A stretch of DNA of 64,000 bases from positions 11,532,001-11,596,000 of the forward strand of contig NC_083511.1 in NCBI RefSeq assembly GCF_032362555.1, read 5' to 3'. This document shows positions 29,756-42,579 of this stretch, piece by piece. Every line of letters begins with the position of its first letter. The stretch's first letter is position 1. The position numbers and the translations under genes are program-made. The notes under the pieces were generated by a model, which was not told where the DNA came from, did no database searches, and saw only the letters and a list, made by a program, of their open reading frames with translations. The DNA comes from Amyelois transitella (taxonomy: Eukaryota > Arthropoda > Insecta > Lepidoptera > Pyralidae).

Positions 29756-30215
29756 GTATATTCAACAACATTATAAAATAAACAGTTAACTTTATGCCGT
29801 GTTCACAGACCGAAAATAATTAACAAGTAACTGTCAAAAGAATCTAGATTTTTTTAACGAATCAAAAAAAGAATATTATTAAACAATTAATTAGATTAAT
29901 GAACAACACTCCACAGACCACGAGGTACAACAAAAAATGTTTAATCTATTCACTTATAATGTAAGTAGTAACTAGAAATAAAATTAAGATTTATTTATAA
30001 AAATCGAGAAACTGTCGCCTTCCCGTTTCATGTCATAATAAAGAAGCGAAACAGCGATAGTTGTTCGCGCGATATTAACGGCGTCGCGCGTGTCTGCTGC
30101 GGGTAGCTGGTTACAAGGTATAGCTTAATGACGTCAACATAAACAATTTTAATCATAATCATAATCATTTATTCCTCGAATATGGTTACAATGTTGGTCT
30201 TAGTAAGTTTAGTTA

Positions 30216-30475
30216 GTACATACATACATACAGTCACGTCTATATCCCTTGCGGGGTAGACAGAGCCAACAGTCTTGTAAAGACTGATAGGCCACGTTCA
30301 GCTATTTGGCTTTAAGATAGAATTGAGATTCAAATAGTGACAGGTTGCTAGCCCATCGCCTAAAAAAGAATCACAAGTATGTAAGCCTATCCCTTAGTCG
30401 CCTTTTACGACATCCATGTTAAAGAGATGGAGTGGTCCCATTCTTTTTTGTATTCGTGCCGGGAACCGGCACTTT
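30216..30475 (-). repeat. SINE-A, full length
   Basis: It runs from TACATACATACATACAGTC to GTGCCGGGAACCGGCAC, with all internal blocks present. A LINE-like AATCATTTATTCCTCG end precedes it at 30150-30210. Confidence 0.88.
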
Positions 30476-30504
30476 TTAGTTAGTAACAGTGTATATTTGT
30501 ATGT

Positions 30505-30860
30505 AGTAAAGCGTCAGTGGTTGAATTTGTAAGGTGCCCGGTTAAAATGCGTGATGCGCATAAAGGCACAGGTTCAAATCCCACCTCGGCCGTGTACTAA
30601 TGACTATTTTCAAAGTTATGTACATTAGTTTGAATACTAACTAGCTCTTACGGTGAGGGAAAATATCGTGAGGAAACCTGCACATTCAGGCAACTGGGTG
30701 TGAAACCATGGATCCAATTCGGGTTAGGTTAGGTTTGGTCGTTTCGTGTAAAAACCTGACTCACCCAATCCAGGATCCATGGTCAAAGACATACCCCGAG
30801 CTCCTCTCCAGAGAGGTGAGCATGCTACTGGAACTAAATCCAGGAGGAAGAAGTATACTT
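30505..30860 (+). repeat. tRNA-derived SINE family C, most complete copy
   Basis: The tRNA-like head (AAAGCGTCAGTGGTTGAATT, then CACAGGTTCAAATCCCACC) is followed by CGTGTACTAATGACTATTTT, GTGAGGAAACCTGCACATTC, CCCAATCCAGGATCCATGG and a CCAGGAGGAAGAAGTATA end. It serves as the reference for the other family C pieces. Confidence 0.85.
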
Positions 30861-31689
30861 GTATGTATTGAAATAGATGGTCTATTAATAAATAATTAAT
30901 AGTCTATTAAAATATACAAGATAATATAATAAAGGATAGATATCAAATGTAAAATAATAATACATATTAAAATATGCTAGATAGTCTATTAAAATATACA
31001 AGGATACTTCTTCTCTATATCTATATAAATCTATTTGACGTATCTTAAAAATTTGATTACATATATCAAAATAAACGTTAAATTTGTCAAAAATACATAT
31101 GTCGATAACTTACATTTTATTATGATATATTTAGTATTTATCTTAGTCAAAAAGATTTTAACACACTCTACTTGCGTCGTAGGTCTACGTCTACCAATCA
31201 CTGTTTCTTATTTCTGAATAATTCAAAGCGGTAATGAGTTAATCTTAAGTATGTTTACCTGTTCTGTAGTGCTTGTAAAGATATAAACCATATCTAATCT
31301 GACAAATGAATGGTTTGAGCGGCTGAGCTAAAGATGACGATGTCAAAAGTATACATACATACATAAAATCACATAACTACATTTTCTTGTTTATACACCA
31401 GCTAGATTTACGGAGGATGTTTATGTTTTTAATTCGAAATATATATATACACATTTTAATCTCTTACGGGGTAGACAGAACCAATGAAATCAGTTAAAGA
31501 GATTTGATCAAATTTTCAAAATAAATCTGAAGATAAATCATCAATTTGTAAATTGACTTTTGATGAAAATGATGCAGTTTAGTTTGTTCCGCCACTTCTT
31601 GTATACTTGCGCTTTGGGAGCGGCATTAGATTTAAAAAATAATTGTATTAGGTACTTCTAATTGAAGAAAACTATTTTTATTTATGGAC

Positions 31690-31905
31690 TTTAAATATGT
31701 TCCGTGTACCACTTTCCCATGGATGTCGTAAAAGGCGACCAAGGGGTAGGTTTATAAACTTGTAATTCCTCTTGTAGGCGATGGACTAGCAACGTCCCTA
31801 ATTAAATTTCAATTCCGTCATGAATTTTTATTACCAGTTGAACGTGGCATTTCAGTCTTTTCAAGACAACATACAGACAGACGTGTCTATATATAGATTT
31901 TAATT
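31690..31905 (+). repeat. SINE-A copy, tail degraded
   Basis: It has GTTCCGTGTACC at the head and CCATGGATGTCGTAAAAGGC, then GCGATGGACTAGCAACGTCC. It ends at AGACGTGTCTATATATAG. A family T fragment precedes it at 31540-31640. Confidence 0.7.
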
Positions 31906-31989
31906 TCTGACTTTCGCTAGCGACGAATCAGGTTTACTCCATTCCCCGAAAAAACTTACTATTAAGTAACTTACCACACATAAAAAATA

Positions 31990-32070
31990 TATTATCATTG
32001 AGTTAGTATCTCGTAACACAAGTCTCAAACTTACTTCGAGGCTAACTCAATCTGTGTAATTTGTCCCGTA
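31990..32070 (+). repeat. tRNA-derived SINE family B, tail only
   Basis: It reads ATTGAGTTAGTATCTCGTAA, CACAAGTCTC, TTCGAGGCTAACTCAATC and ATTTGTCCCGTA, matching the end of 59430-59660. A similar tail fragment lies at 46787-46865. Confidence 0.7.
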
Positions 32071-32093
32071 TATATTTATTATTATATAAAAAA

Positions 32094-32360
32094 TGTGTGT
32101 GTGGTTCCCGGCACCAATACAAAAAAGAATAGGATCACTCCATCTCTTTCCCATGGATGTCGTAAAAGGCGACTAAGGGATAGGCTGACAAAGTTGGGAT
32201 TCTATTTTAGGCGATGGGCTAGCAACCTGTCACTAGTTGAAACTCAATTCTATCATTAAGCCAAATAGCTGAACGTGGCCATTCAGTCTTTTCAAGACTG
32301 TTGGCTCTGTCTACCCTGCAAGGGATATAGACGTGACCATATGTATGTATGTATGTATAT
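32094..32360 (+). repeat. SINE-A, full length
   Basis: It starts GTGTGGTTCCCGGCACCAAT and ends GACGTGACCATATGTATG with GTATGTATGTAT. All internal blocks are intact, making it one of the best copies in the window. Confidence 0.9.
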
Positions 32361-32457
32361 AAAAAATATATAGCTGACTGTACAAGCTGAACGATAAACG
32401 AAACATGACACACCCTAACAAATATACTTCACATGATAATGATAAAAGATATGATAC

Positions 32458-32825
32458 ATACAAATAATCACGTCTATATCCCTTGCGGGATAGACAGAGC
32501 CAACAGTCTTGAAAAGACTGATAGGCCATGTTTAGCTGTAAGGCTTTATGATAGAATTGAGATTCAAACAGTGACAGGTTGTTAGCCCACCGCCTTAAAT
32601 AAGGATCCCAAGTTTTTAAGTCTATCCCTTAGTCGCCTTTAACGACATACATGGCAATTAGATGGAATGGTCCTATTCTTTTTTTATTGGTGCCAGGAAC
32701 CACACGGCACACAAAAGACATACATACATACATAAAATCACGCCTCTTTCCCGGAGGGGTAGGCAGAGACTACCTCTTTCCACTTGCCACGATCTCTGCA
32801 TACTACCTTCGCTTCATCCACATCC
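32458..32825 (-). repeat. SINE-A (full) next to LINE 3' end
   Basis: 32458-32712 is a full SINE-A on the minus strand. 32723-32825 is the LINE 3' end (TACATACATACATAAAATC, CGCCTCTTTCCCGGAGGGG). Both lie just downstream of the WDR6 stop and share the same tail type. TTTATT at 32684, which is AATAAA on the minus strand, could serve as a WDR6 poly(A) signal. Confidence 0.8.
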
Positions 32826-32921
32826 ACAAAAGACACAATGGTAACGATAAAACACACTTACTTGTACGTCAGCTATACGCGCGTGCGCAATCGGCCTCAA
32901 TAGTTTGGTCACAAGCATTTT

Positions 32922-35900
32922 TCAGCCGGGGAATGGTAATTCTATGATTTCCATTCCTTTGCCGTACACGCAGATAGTGGCTTTATTGCTGAAATAGAAA
33001 AAAAAAATACTATTTATAGAACAAAGAACTATATATTTAAAAAAAAAATAAGATCCTTTCTAAAATTACTTTTTACTAAATAAATAGCACTTTTTGTGGA
33101 AATCGTACGCCACATACATACATATAGTCACGTCTATATCCCTTGCGGGGTAGACAGAGGCAACAGTTTTCAAAGTCTGATAGGCCACATTCAGCTGTTT
33201 GGCTTTATAATACATTACAAAATGCACAAAAACTATTTTTTTATAACGTGAAAAGTGGTACTCGTACCTACATATTAAACTGCCTTTTATAAAACATGAA
33301 AAGTAGTATTAAAATGTGAAAACTAAATGTGGATTACGTATTTGTGTGCCAAAATCTGTGAATGCTATCGGACTATCTCACAACATGATGAAACAATTTA
33401 TAAATAATACAAATTGCTGAAATCTTACCTAGAAAAATCAACCAGATCTAACCCTTGTATGTCAGAAACATCGCTATAGTTTTGCAATAAAAAATCGCAT
33501 TTTATTTTGTGATCACTAAAAGACCATTTGCACATGGTCACTCTTTGATCTATCGAGGTACATAATAATATATCTTCTTTTAATACGAGTCCAGTTACTT
33601 GAGAACAATGGTACTTATCAGTAGACCATTTATCAAGAACTTTAAATTTATGTTCCTCAGTATATTCTAAAAGATTTAAATGTATAACATTGTCATCCCC
33701 TCCACTAGCAAATAAAACATGTTTATCTGATATAATTGCTATGTCAAAACTGTTGATTCCAGATTTATTTGTATGTGTCGTGAAAATTGGTTCTATATTA
33801 ATTTCATCATCTTTTATTTCCCAAAATATTACTTCACCTCTTGTTGAAGCAGTTACTAATAAATCTTTATCAACAAATTTTAAATAATGGGTTTTCAATA
33901 TACAAGTCTTGTGATGTTTCACTTCTGTGATTAATTTAAAATCTACAACATTTATATTAAGTTTGAAAATTCTAAGAACTGCATCAGAACAACCAGCAAA
34001 AATAATGAAATTGTAATCATCAATTTGAAATAAGTCTATGGCCATAATTCTTGTCTCTGGATCGAAGTCTATGGTACAGTTTTTCCATGACTGCTTCCCT
34101 TTTCTCTCCTTTTCCGGACCTTTTATCATGAAGTCTATCAAATCTTGTGATTTAACAACCAATTCCTCATTTTCTGTATAGAAATTTAATAATTTCACAC
34201 AAATTTGGGCCCTGCCGCCAGCGGATACTAAGATATATTTGTTTTCATCTAATTGTTTTGTTTTTAATGTTCTTACATTTGATAAATGTTTGAAAATTAT
34301 TTTGTCTTGTAAATCTAAACCAATCTTCAAAGATATCCTCAGTGTAGTGTCTTCACCACCAGATATGAAGAAAGTGGAACCATCTATTATTAAACTTTTC
34401 AAACAATTTATTTCTTTGTAATGGGATCCATTTACGATGTTAGTTGAAATAATTTTGCTCAAATAAAATGTATGAAGATGAATATCTGAATTCTTGACAT
34501 ACATAAATTTTATGCATTCCTCATAATTATCGTTTACTCTTTCTATATATCTGACGACATCCCATGACCTATGGCCGCCTCCGCATGCCGCTTCTACTAA
34601 CTTACTATCACTTTTCAAATCATAAACAACAAAAATTCTTTCTTGGAAGCCACAAATCATTTTTTCATTCTTATCTATAAATTTTTCTACCCAATGGAAC
34701 TCCATATCTTTACTGCTCATGTATTTAGCGTTACTCACATCTTGAACATTTAAATCGAAAAACTTAACAGTTCCATCTCGTCCGGTACTCACAAAACCAT
34801 TTTTCTTCATCACAATTGATGTAGGACCATATCTTCCATGGACCTTACTAAAACTCTTCAATGGAGTTTTGATTCCTCTTTTATAAACATGGATATTGCC
34901 ACATCTATCTCCAACTATAATGATAGCATTTGTGGAATCAATGTTAGCTGCAGTCAGCCATCTTTCCTTACAACTTGGCAGAGTAAAATTTGCAAAATCT
35001 TCTACTTTATTTGCTGAATATGCTATGACTTTAATTAATCCTTCTTCACAACCTAAAACTAGATGCCGGTTACCAGCCCAATGCAAGGATAGAACTTTAC
35101 AGAGATCTAGTTTTAAATTTACAATATTAATTAATGTCGCGTCTTCTTTACAGGTTTCTACAAAAACATCTAAATTTCCGTTCATATCAGTAACTGCTAT
35201 CATTTGTTTACATGATGATAAACTAAGAAGTTTATAAGTAGAATCATGTTTTAATTTATAAACAGCTTTGTTTTCTTTTATAACATTATAAAAAATTAGT
35301 TCATCTGTATCATTTAAAATTGCAATATTTCTTCTAGCAGTGAAGATTGTTTTCTTAGGTATCCTATCTATATTCAATACAACACTCTTTCCTTGATCTG
35401 TTGCTGAGGTCAAGGGATGAAGAATTACACTTCCATCCCCTCCACCAGTTACTAAATGATGATCATCAGCATCTACTGACCAAACACCACCATTTTGATG
35501 TGTCGCTACCTTTTTCAACAATTTTCCATCATTATTCCAATAACATATAGCTGAATCTTCCCCAACAGAAATTACCAAATCATTAATAATACAACTTCTC
35601 ATAACTCTAGCTGTGTGACCATATATTTCATGGACACGCACAATTTCAGCTTGCCGCCAGAACTCTATGGTATCATGTGCAATGTTAGCCAAAGACTTTT
35701 TGTTGTCTATGCCCCATATACAGACAGATCTATCGTCAGATGTTGTAACTATAATACCATTTTGTAAATCACAGGATATGGAGAATATTACTCCCTGAAA
35801 TATAAAATATCAGATAGAACACTTAAAATGAAATTGGAACTACATGACACAACTTTTAAGTTTCAACCTTAGATAGTAAAATTTTAAAATTCCTACAAAA

Positions 35901-36698
35901 CTTACTCTATGGCCTTTTAAGTGATGCAAAGGCATTTTAGTCTTACAGCTGTGTATAATAACTTCTGAAAATACAGTTCCTGCAAACACTAAGATATCAT
36001 CTTGCAATTTATGTAATGTTCCACTGTAGAGAATTGAATTGTCTGTGCTTATTTGTTTTGATTTTAATATTGCAAGTTGTGTATCCCAGATCTGAAAGTA
36101 TTAAGAAAAACTTACTCTAATCTTAATAAAAAAAATTAAAACAATAAATTATTATTATATACTTTAAACACACTAGCAGCTCATTAAGCTGATGCGTGTG
36201 AATTTTGATGCAATTAAAATTAGAAAAAAAACAATAATGTAACCTGTAATATGTAATTAAATCACTTGTGTAATAGGGCTTACCTGTACAACATTGTGTG
36301 CTGTCAACAGTGCTATTTCATTATCATTGATCCATATACCAGAGTGTAGCCAATCGTCACAGACTACAGGATCCAACAACCTCACAAATTCACCATGTTC
36401 TAATACCACAACAAACTGTTTACCCCCGTAAACTAAAAGTTTGTTCGATTGCAAAAGCGGTATAATTCCATATATTTTTTGACCATTTAAACAGCGAAAT
36501 CTTTGTAATAAACTATTGGAATTCTTGTTAAAAACATTCAAGTCACTTCCAATACCTGAAAGAATAATTATTGATTCGCTAAACTTGTGAAAAATTAAGT
36601 AAACTTGGGTAAGATTTTGAAGATTACTAACCGGCGATAATGTAATTTTTGTGCAACTTTACTGCAGTCACGTCTGTGCGAATCATTAGGGAGGACAT
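32922..36698 (-). CDS. WDR6: WDR6: tRNA 2'-O-methyltransferase partner, WD-repeat protein
   Basis: Five minus-strand exons (36698-36632, 36555-36284, 36091-35906, 35794-33429, 32988-32922) give 985 residues, against about 1,120 in human WDR6. WD-type repeats run throughout, including GHTARVMRSCIINDLVISVG, EDSAICYW and HQNGGVWSVDADDHHLVTGG. Family members (human WDR6, yeast Rtt10/Trm734) hold the FTSJ1/Trm7 methyltransferase that modifies nucleotide 34 of tRNA anticodons. The large exon ends CTAG|GTAAGA, and reading through gives an immediate TAA at 33427-33425. The spliced product instead continues with NKATICVYGKGMEIIELPFP and a final glycine, then stops at 32922-32924, matching a typical last WD strand. 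The start ATG at 36698 opens MSSLMIRTDVTAVKLHKNYI. BCKDHA lies upstream on the same strand, about 0.6 kb away. Confidence 0.93.
33113..33215 (-). repeat. SINE-A 3' fragment in WDR6 last intron
   Basis: It has CATACATACATATAGTCACG, CTTGCGGGGTAGACAGAGG and GGCCACATTCAGCTGTTTGG. The head is missing. Confidence 0.75.
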
Positions 36699-37323
36699 AT
36701 TGAAATGATCACTAAAAATAACAGATTAATATTTGATGTAAAACTCCAAATATCAAGAAAAATGTGGTCGCTATGTAATCACTCAGACATAAACATAACA
36801 CATAACCCCAACAAGCATGATAATTATGACTTATTGTAATATGACATTGACATGACAATCAGTCCTACAATATATTTTTAAATTCTTAAATTTGACTGAA
36901 AACTACAAATAAAAAAAAGAAATGAGAAAAAAATGGTAAAATTACAACGGCAGTATCAAAAACGACATGTGTATTTTTATTTTTACTGCTTAAATTGTTA
37001 AGTTGTTACTGTGACCGATATGATAATTATTCTTTGGCTGACTCCTCGAAGGTCGAGAGAAATCTCAAGTTAGAGCTTTTTGGCATTGTTCATTCATGAA
37101 GTGTGTGGTGGAATGATGGCCCAAATTTGTTCCACGATTGAATCAATTTGTTTAGTTGTTTTGGCTATAAATAAAAGATTCTATATCCAGTCAGTCACAT
37201 TTTCCCTTTTTAAGATGAAAATTTTCAAGGTAGAGATAAAATGTACTACACACTTAATTCATTTATTAACTAGCAATAAAACACATTAACAAAAAATTAA
37301 ATCCTCTTCTAATTTACTAAAAT
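36699..37323. other. Spacer between BCKDHA 3' end and WDR6 start
   Basis: 625 bp of AT-rich DNA with no repeats. TTTATT at 37262 (AATAAA on the minus strand) suits the BCKDHA 3' end. The rest presumably holds the WDR6 promoter; no TATA box or other site is claimed. Confidence 0.5.
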
Positions 37324-40300
37324 TTATTCGCTTTTATGTTGATCTAAGGGATAATGTTCGCCATATTTTTTCAGATGATTCTCCATTTGCTTCATTTGAT
37401 TTCTGAAACACAAAAATTATGTAGGTAACGAACAGAGTCACAAAAAAATATTAATTAAATCACTAACTCTAAGCAAAAAGAGGATCAAAAATTCTTGGTC
37501 CAACTGACAATCAGAGTTGCAAACATTTTTTACGTATGAGCTGTTTTGAACTCATTGTGTATTAAAAAGTTTAGTTTCATTTCAGTTATCTAAAATAGGA
37601 AAGTAATGATACCATCAATAGAAAAGAAAGATTCAAATATCTTACTGAATTCTGGGCGGCATGTCGTAATAAACATCCTCCAACATTTCTTTCCAATGTG
37701 GCTTCTTCTTCTTCTCGGCTTCTTGCATGGTTCTCACGACCAAGTTACGACATTCTTTCGTCCAAGTTTTATCAGTCTCTTCGTCCCAAAGGCCTGTTAG
37801 TACGAATAATTTTATTATTTTTCACAGATTTTTTCTTTTTTCTTTAGTGTGTGAATTAGAAACAGCGTCTTTTTATTAATTTCATGCTATGTTTTCGCCA
37901 TTTTTTTCCAAATGAACAATTTTATATCAAAAGTCTAAATGTGCTTGACCTCAAATTTTATGGGCAAATCGGTAGGTAAATGATTTATCATTCATCTGTT
38001 ATTAATTTGTTTGTTTACATTGTTATTTAATTATTTCCGATAGTAGTTACCTAAGTGACAAGTGATCAGTACCTATACTTTTTGTACGTGCTTTGCAAAT
38101 TACTTATAGTCTCTTACATCATATATTATGCAAATAAAAATTTGAATCTTTGACTAGACAATTAAAATAGAAGCCAAAAAATAACAGGTACCTTTGTGTT
38201 CGATGTAACGCTTGAATTTAGTTATAGGACTGTCGTCTTTTGTCCATTTATGAATTTCTTCTAAGGATCTATACGCGCTGCTGTCATCCGAAGTGGAATG
38301 ATGGCCGACTCTGAAACATGTAAGATAGTAAGATTTACCTGTGCCTCCCAAGTGACATTTTGCAACAAATATTTCTCACATTTTTTTGGGTTTGGTATGT
38401 AACTAGTAACACCCCCTACCGATTCATAGATGTAGCTAGCTTTTATCAGCAGCTTCTCCCGCGAATAAGCGCCATCTACAAAAGAATACATATTTTTTTC
38501 CAAATCCAATAGGAGCTATCCCGGTAAAAACTCTACCGGGATGAAAGACGCCAATACACTTACCTATAAGACATAGCTTCAATAAGTACAGGTTTATTAG
38601 TATCTATGGTCATCCGCCTTGCTTTGCTGACCGCGTTGTACATTGCCAACGCATCAGTGCCGTCCACGCGGATCGTTTGGAGCCCCATGGCCGGCCCTCG
38701 GGCTGCGATGCCGTCTCCTCGGTACTGCTCGTTCGTTGGGGTCGAGATTGCATAGCCGTTGTTTCTACTGCAACATTAATAGGTATTTATCTTCAAAAAT
38801 TGCCAGTTTTCAGTCTAGTTATTAGGTATGCCGTGTGGTTCCCGGCACCAATACAAAAAAGAATAGGACCACTCCATCTCTTTCCCATGGATGTCGTAAA
38901 AGGCGACTAAGGGATAGGCTTACAAACTTGGGATTCTTTTTAGGCGATGGGCCAGCAACCTGTCACTAGTTGAATCTCAATTCTATCGTTAAGCCATATA
39001 GCTGAACGTGGCCATTTGGTCTTTCAAGACTGTTGGCCCTGTCTACCCCGCAAGGGATATAGACGTGACCATATGTATGTATGTATGTTCAGTCTAGTTA
39101 ATTAGGCATATTATGTGTCTGGTTATCATTGTCCTCCGGGTTCTGGTTGCGTCCTCACTTTTGGAGAAGGTTTGACTACTATGAAGGTAACTAGTTTGGG
39201 GGTCGCAAACCAGACGAGAGATAAGTAGATTCTCATCCGCAAGCTTTGCAAGGAAACCTAGCCGATATCAGGTCGCTATTACATATTTATTTGTCTAAAT
39301 AACCAGGTTTCCTAAGACGCTATCCTTCACCGTAAGAGATCGAATAAGAAGTATATGTGTTCAAGTAGAATTTAATTTACCATAACAAAATAACAGGGCA
39401 CTCGAGGGTGGCTGCGAAGTTGAAAGCGGCATGAGCGTCGCCTTCTGACGCTGCCCCCTCTCCGAAGAAGCAGATCACACAGCTGTCGTTATCGGGTCGT
39501 CTCTTCAGGGCATATGCTGCTCCGACTGCTTGCGGCATTTGTGTTGCTGGAAGAAGAAAAAAAAAGTTACTTAGGCGAGAATATTTAAACACTTAAAAAT
39601 TTAGGAACTGCTTGAGTTTAACAAGCAGGCTAGCATTTACTCTTGTGCGAAATTATTTATTTTAATCTTGATCTAGTACCAAAGCTCCTGTTTGACTTTT
39701 ATTTTTCAGAGTGTATCATTTGTGTTTGAAGTTCTCTTAATCATTGATAAGAAAGCGTACCTAGAGGACTGGATATCGTCACAATATTATGCTGCGCGCT
39801 GCCGTAATGAACTGGCATCTGCCTCCCTCTTCCAGGGTCTTCGTCATTCCCGTAACACTGGTTGATCAGCTCCGTGATAGTCATTCCTCGATAAAGCAAC
39901 ACTCCAACTTCTCGGTATTGGGCAAATATCATGTCTTTAGGAGTGAGAGCTGCAGCGCAGCCGACGTGTATGCCCTCCTCGCCATAGTTGGTCATGTAGA
40001 AGGAAATTCGACCTTGTCTGAAAGAGACATATGATCAAGATTTTTAGTTTCCCAAGAAATGTTCAAGGAGGTTGTCGTCACAGTTAAATTCTAGGTTCTT
40101 TTCAAATGAAAATGGTCAGCAGGTGAAAAGTGATGTTTACGATTGGTTCATGAGAACTTTAAAAATGTATTTATTTAAAGTATCAATCCTGTTTGAGCAG
40201 TGTAATACTTATCAGTATTGCCACTATTAATTTTGCAGAAATAAATAGCTACAGATGCATGCTTGATGCTTAGTAATATGGATTATATACCTCTGAGACT

Positions 40301-41098
40301 CGTATAATATCTTGTCCATTTGACTAAGCTGAATCATAGTTTTATACATATACAGTAAAGTTTCCTTATCCAAGTTGGGTTCCTCTCTGCTATCGACGAT
40401 TCCTCCATTGTTATCCATCACTCGATAAATAGGAATGGGATCGTAACTGGTTTCATTGAGGAATTTCATCTCGGTAACGTAAGGAGCCTTAACTCCCGGA
40501 AATTCGGCAACTTTACCACCATTTTGTGCCACATTCGGTATGTTTTGTGTTGAAAGTAGCTGAAAACATGTAAACAAATGTTATCAGTGACGTGAGATTA
40601 AATGTATCGCGGTTACAGTTTAAATTATTTGCTTATTCTTTAGATAAAAAGTAAACATAAAAAAATAACTGCGAGTATCAAAATTATCGTCCATGTTCGT
40701 GTTAACTTTAGAATTTCGAAAAGGAATACGTTTTTATGTCCGATCCGTAATCATGTTTTAATTTAACAAAATAAATCACAGACTATGGTGTTACGAATCA
40801 TTTTTATTTCAAAGACAAAATCTAAATAGGACGTAATCGGTTGCGCCTGCACTATATAATTCACTTTTCATTTCATCCTTACAACAAATACAACATCAAT
40901 AAGAAATACCTAAGTGTCTACCTACAATATAAAATTATTTACCACAGATAACAACACCCAATAACTTCAGCTTAACATGCGTTGAACTACTTAAAATGCT
41001 ATAACTACATCATAAAACAGGTTATGTGAACGACCTACCCTAGTTCCCTGGCGCAGGGCTTGAAGCCTGAACAACTGTGCGCTGGTCCGAAGCGCCAT
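37324..41098 (-). CDS. BCKDHA: BCKDHA: branched-chain 2-oxoacid dehydrogenase E1-alpha, mitochondrial
   Basis: Eight minus-strand exons (41098-41039, 40559-40291, 40017-39761, 39546-39381, 38767-38564, 38310-38192, 37793-37646, 37402-37324) join in phase to give 433 residues (human 445). With E1-beta it decarboxylates the keto acids of Leu, Ile and Val using thiamine diphosphate, in the mitochondrial matrix. Evidence includes [27 protein letters not shown]-type [11 protein letters not shown], the ThDP-binding stretch [12 protein letters not shown] through [10 protein letters not shown], and the C-terminal [10 protein letters not shown]. The kinase-regulated serine loop [16 protein letters not shown] (residues 319-334) is conserved, so phospho-control is likely retained. 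The N-terminus ([20 protein letters not shown]) is basic and lacks acidic residues, as expected for a mitochondrial presequence. One intron carries a full SINE-A. Confidence 0.97.
38829..39088 (+). repeat. SINE-A, reference full-length copy
   Basis: All parts are present in order: head TGCCGTGTGGTTCCCGGCAC, CCATGGATGTCGTAAAAGGC, GCGATGGGCCAGCAACCTG, CTGAACGTGGCCATTTGG, CTGTCTACCCCGCAAGGG, and a CATATGTATGTATGTATG tail. It lies antisense in a BCKDHA intron. No clear tRNA, 5S or 7SL head was recognised. Confidence 0.92.
39120..39345 (-). repeat. tRNA-derived SINE family C, degraded
   Basis: On the minus strand it keeps weak matches to the family C body, such as GGTTTCCTTGCAAAGCTTGC and AACCCGGAGGACAATG. 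The tRNA-like head is absent. Confidence 0.5.
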
Positions 41099-42579
41099 AG
41101 TGTGACAGCACGACTGACGCAATGAATTGTATGTAGTTACCACCACTCCACATTTGCAAGTAAGATAAGCGCGGCCTTTCCTTCGGGTCGCCTATTATCA
41201 AACTAATCGGTATTTGATTATACGATAATACAGTTGTAGTTTCACATTTTATGGAAAACATTTCATGATGTATATATAGCGTAAAAATATTTCGTTTGTT
41301 TTAGCAACGCGTGCGTAGTATATAGGCTAGTAACAGTAACCATTTCATCGGATGGGCCGTATGCTTTGTTCCTCTGCCTATCTAGTATTTTTAAATTACT
41401 TGATAGATTAGGGAATCTTGTGGCATTGTATCCTGGATAACTTGTTTACCTTTTTTCAAACAGTTCTAAAACAATAAGTCCTATTTTTATTTTTCGTTTC
41501 TAAAATTTTCTTTATAACTACGTAAATATATAAATATTTTTTTTTATTTGGGTTAAGATGGTATTTACTCTGAACCTACGAGCTTACATGAAGATTAATG
41601 AATGCGGATGAAGTGAAGAATTATGCAGGGATTGTAACAAGTTGAAAGTCTCTGCCTACCCCTTCGGTGAAGAGGCGTCATTTTATGAATGCATTTATGT
41701 AAGAAAGACCACTTTTTGAAAATCCATGATCTTAAATAATTTACTGATAGAAGTAGACCCCTTATGAAGATGATATGATGGTGATATGCCAATAATAGTA
41801 ATAAAACTGAAATCAATAACAACAACTCTGATGATAAGATAAATAAATAGGCGTTGCATGCGATGTTATTTACACACAATTTAGATAAGAATGTATTTTG
41901 TAACGCTAACACATAATTAAAAATGAGAACATTGAGACCCAACACCAACTCTTAAAAATAAAAAATGAGACATCCACAGGATTCGGAATACTATAGAATA
42001 TAAGTACCAATCCCGATATCATCATTACAGAATGAGCCATGTGAGTTTTTTGAGATAAGCTTTGTCTACTCCACAACGGACAGACATGTGATTAATATAT
42101 TTATATGTAAAAGTGAATGTACATGAGTACTGGGAATTGCATATGTGCCGATCTGAGATGATGTCGATACGCTAATGATTGTGACACCATGTCCTTTTCA
42201 TCTTGCATCTTAGTCAGATATTATATATATGCAAGACGATGACATATTCCTACGATGGCTAAGAATAACTAGGATCTAGCGGTCTATTGGGAAAGTAGTT
42301 AGCACTGCGGCCTGTGGCAAGAAAAAATCATTTGAAACAATTGTTTATTTTTTTATTTGAAAGTTCTGAATTAAACTTAATTAAATTATGCATCGTTATA
42401 GGATTTTTAATTTTCCCTCTTCAAAATATTGTACACATCGACAACAATACCTAAATGTCATTCTGACATTTGGTCATATCTTGTCATGCTTGTCAAACAA
42501 ATTCCATCTGTCATTTCATTCATGTTAGAGGTTAGCGACCGCGTATTGATATTTTTATGATTTAGTTAGTTTTTTAATA
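41099..42579. other. Intergenic region between divergent BCKDHA and Cyclin K
   Basis: The two genes are transcribed away from each other from 41098 and 42580. A LINE 3' fragment lies at 41585-41700 (CTGCCTACCCCTTCGGTGAA). No other repeat or reading frame was recognised. Promoters of both genes must lie here, but no core element is claimed. Confidence 0.6.

Noticed and set aside
32866-33000. 5' non-coding exon for regucalcin 2
   Set aside because: A donor-like ACAA|GTAAGTG at 32862 (minus strand) was considered. The segment is better explained as the WDR6 terminal exon and its 3' UTR.
33425-33427. TAA as the WDR6 stop codon
   Set aside because: It overlaps a strong GTAAGA donor. A downstream exon at 32988-32922 fits the phase and the family C-terminus, so this is treated as the intron-retention end only.
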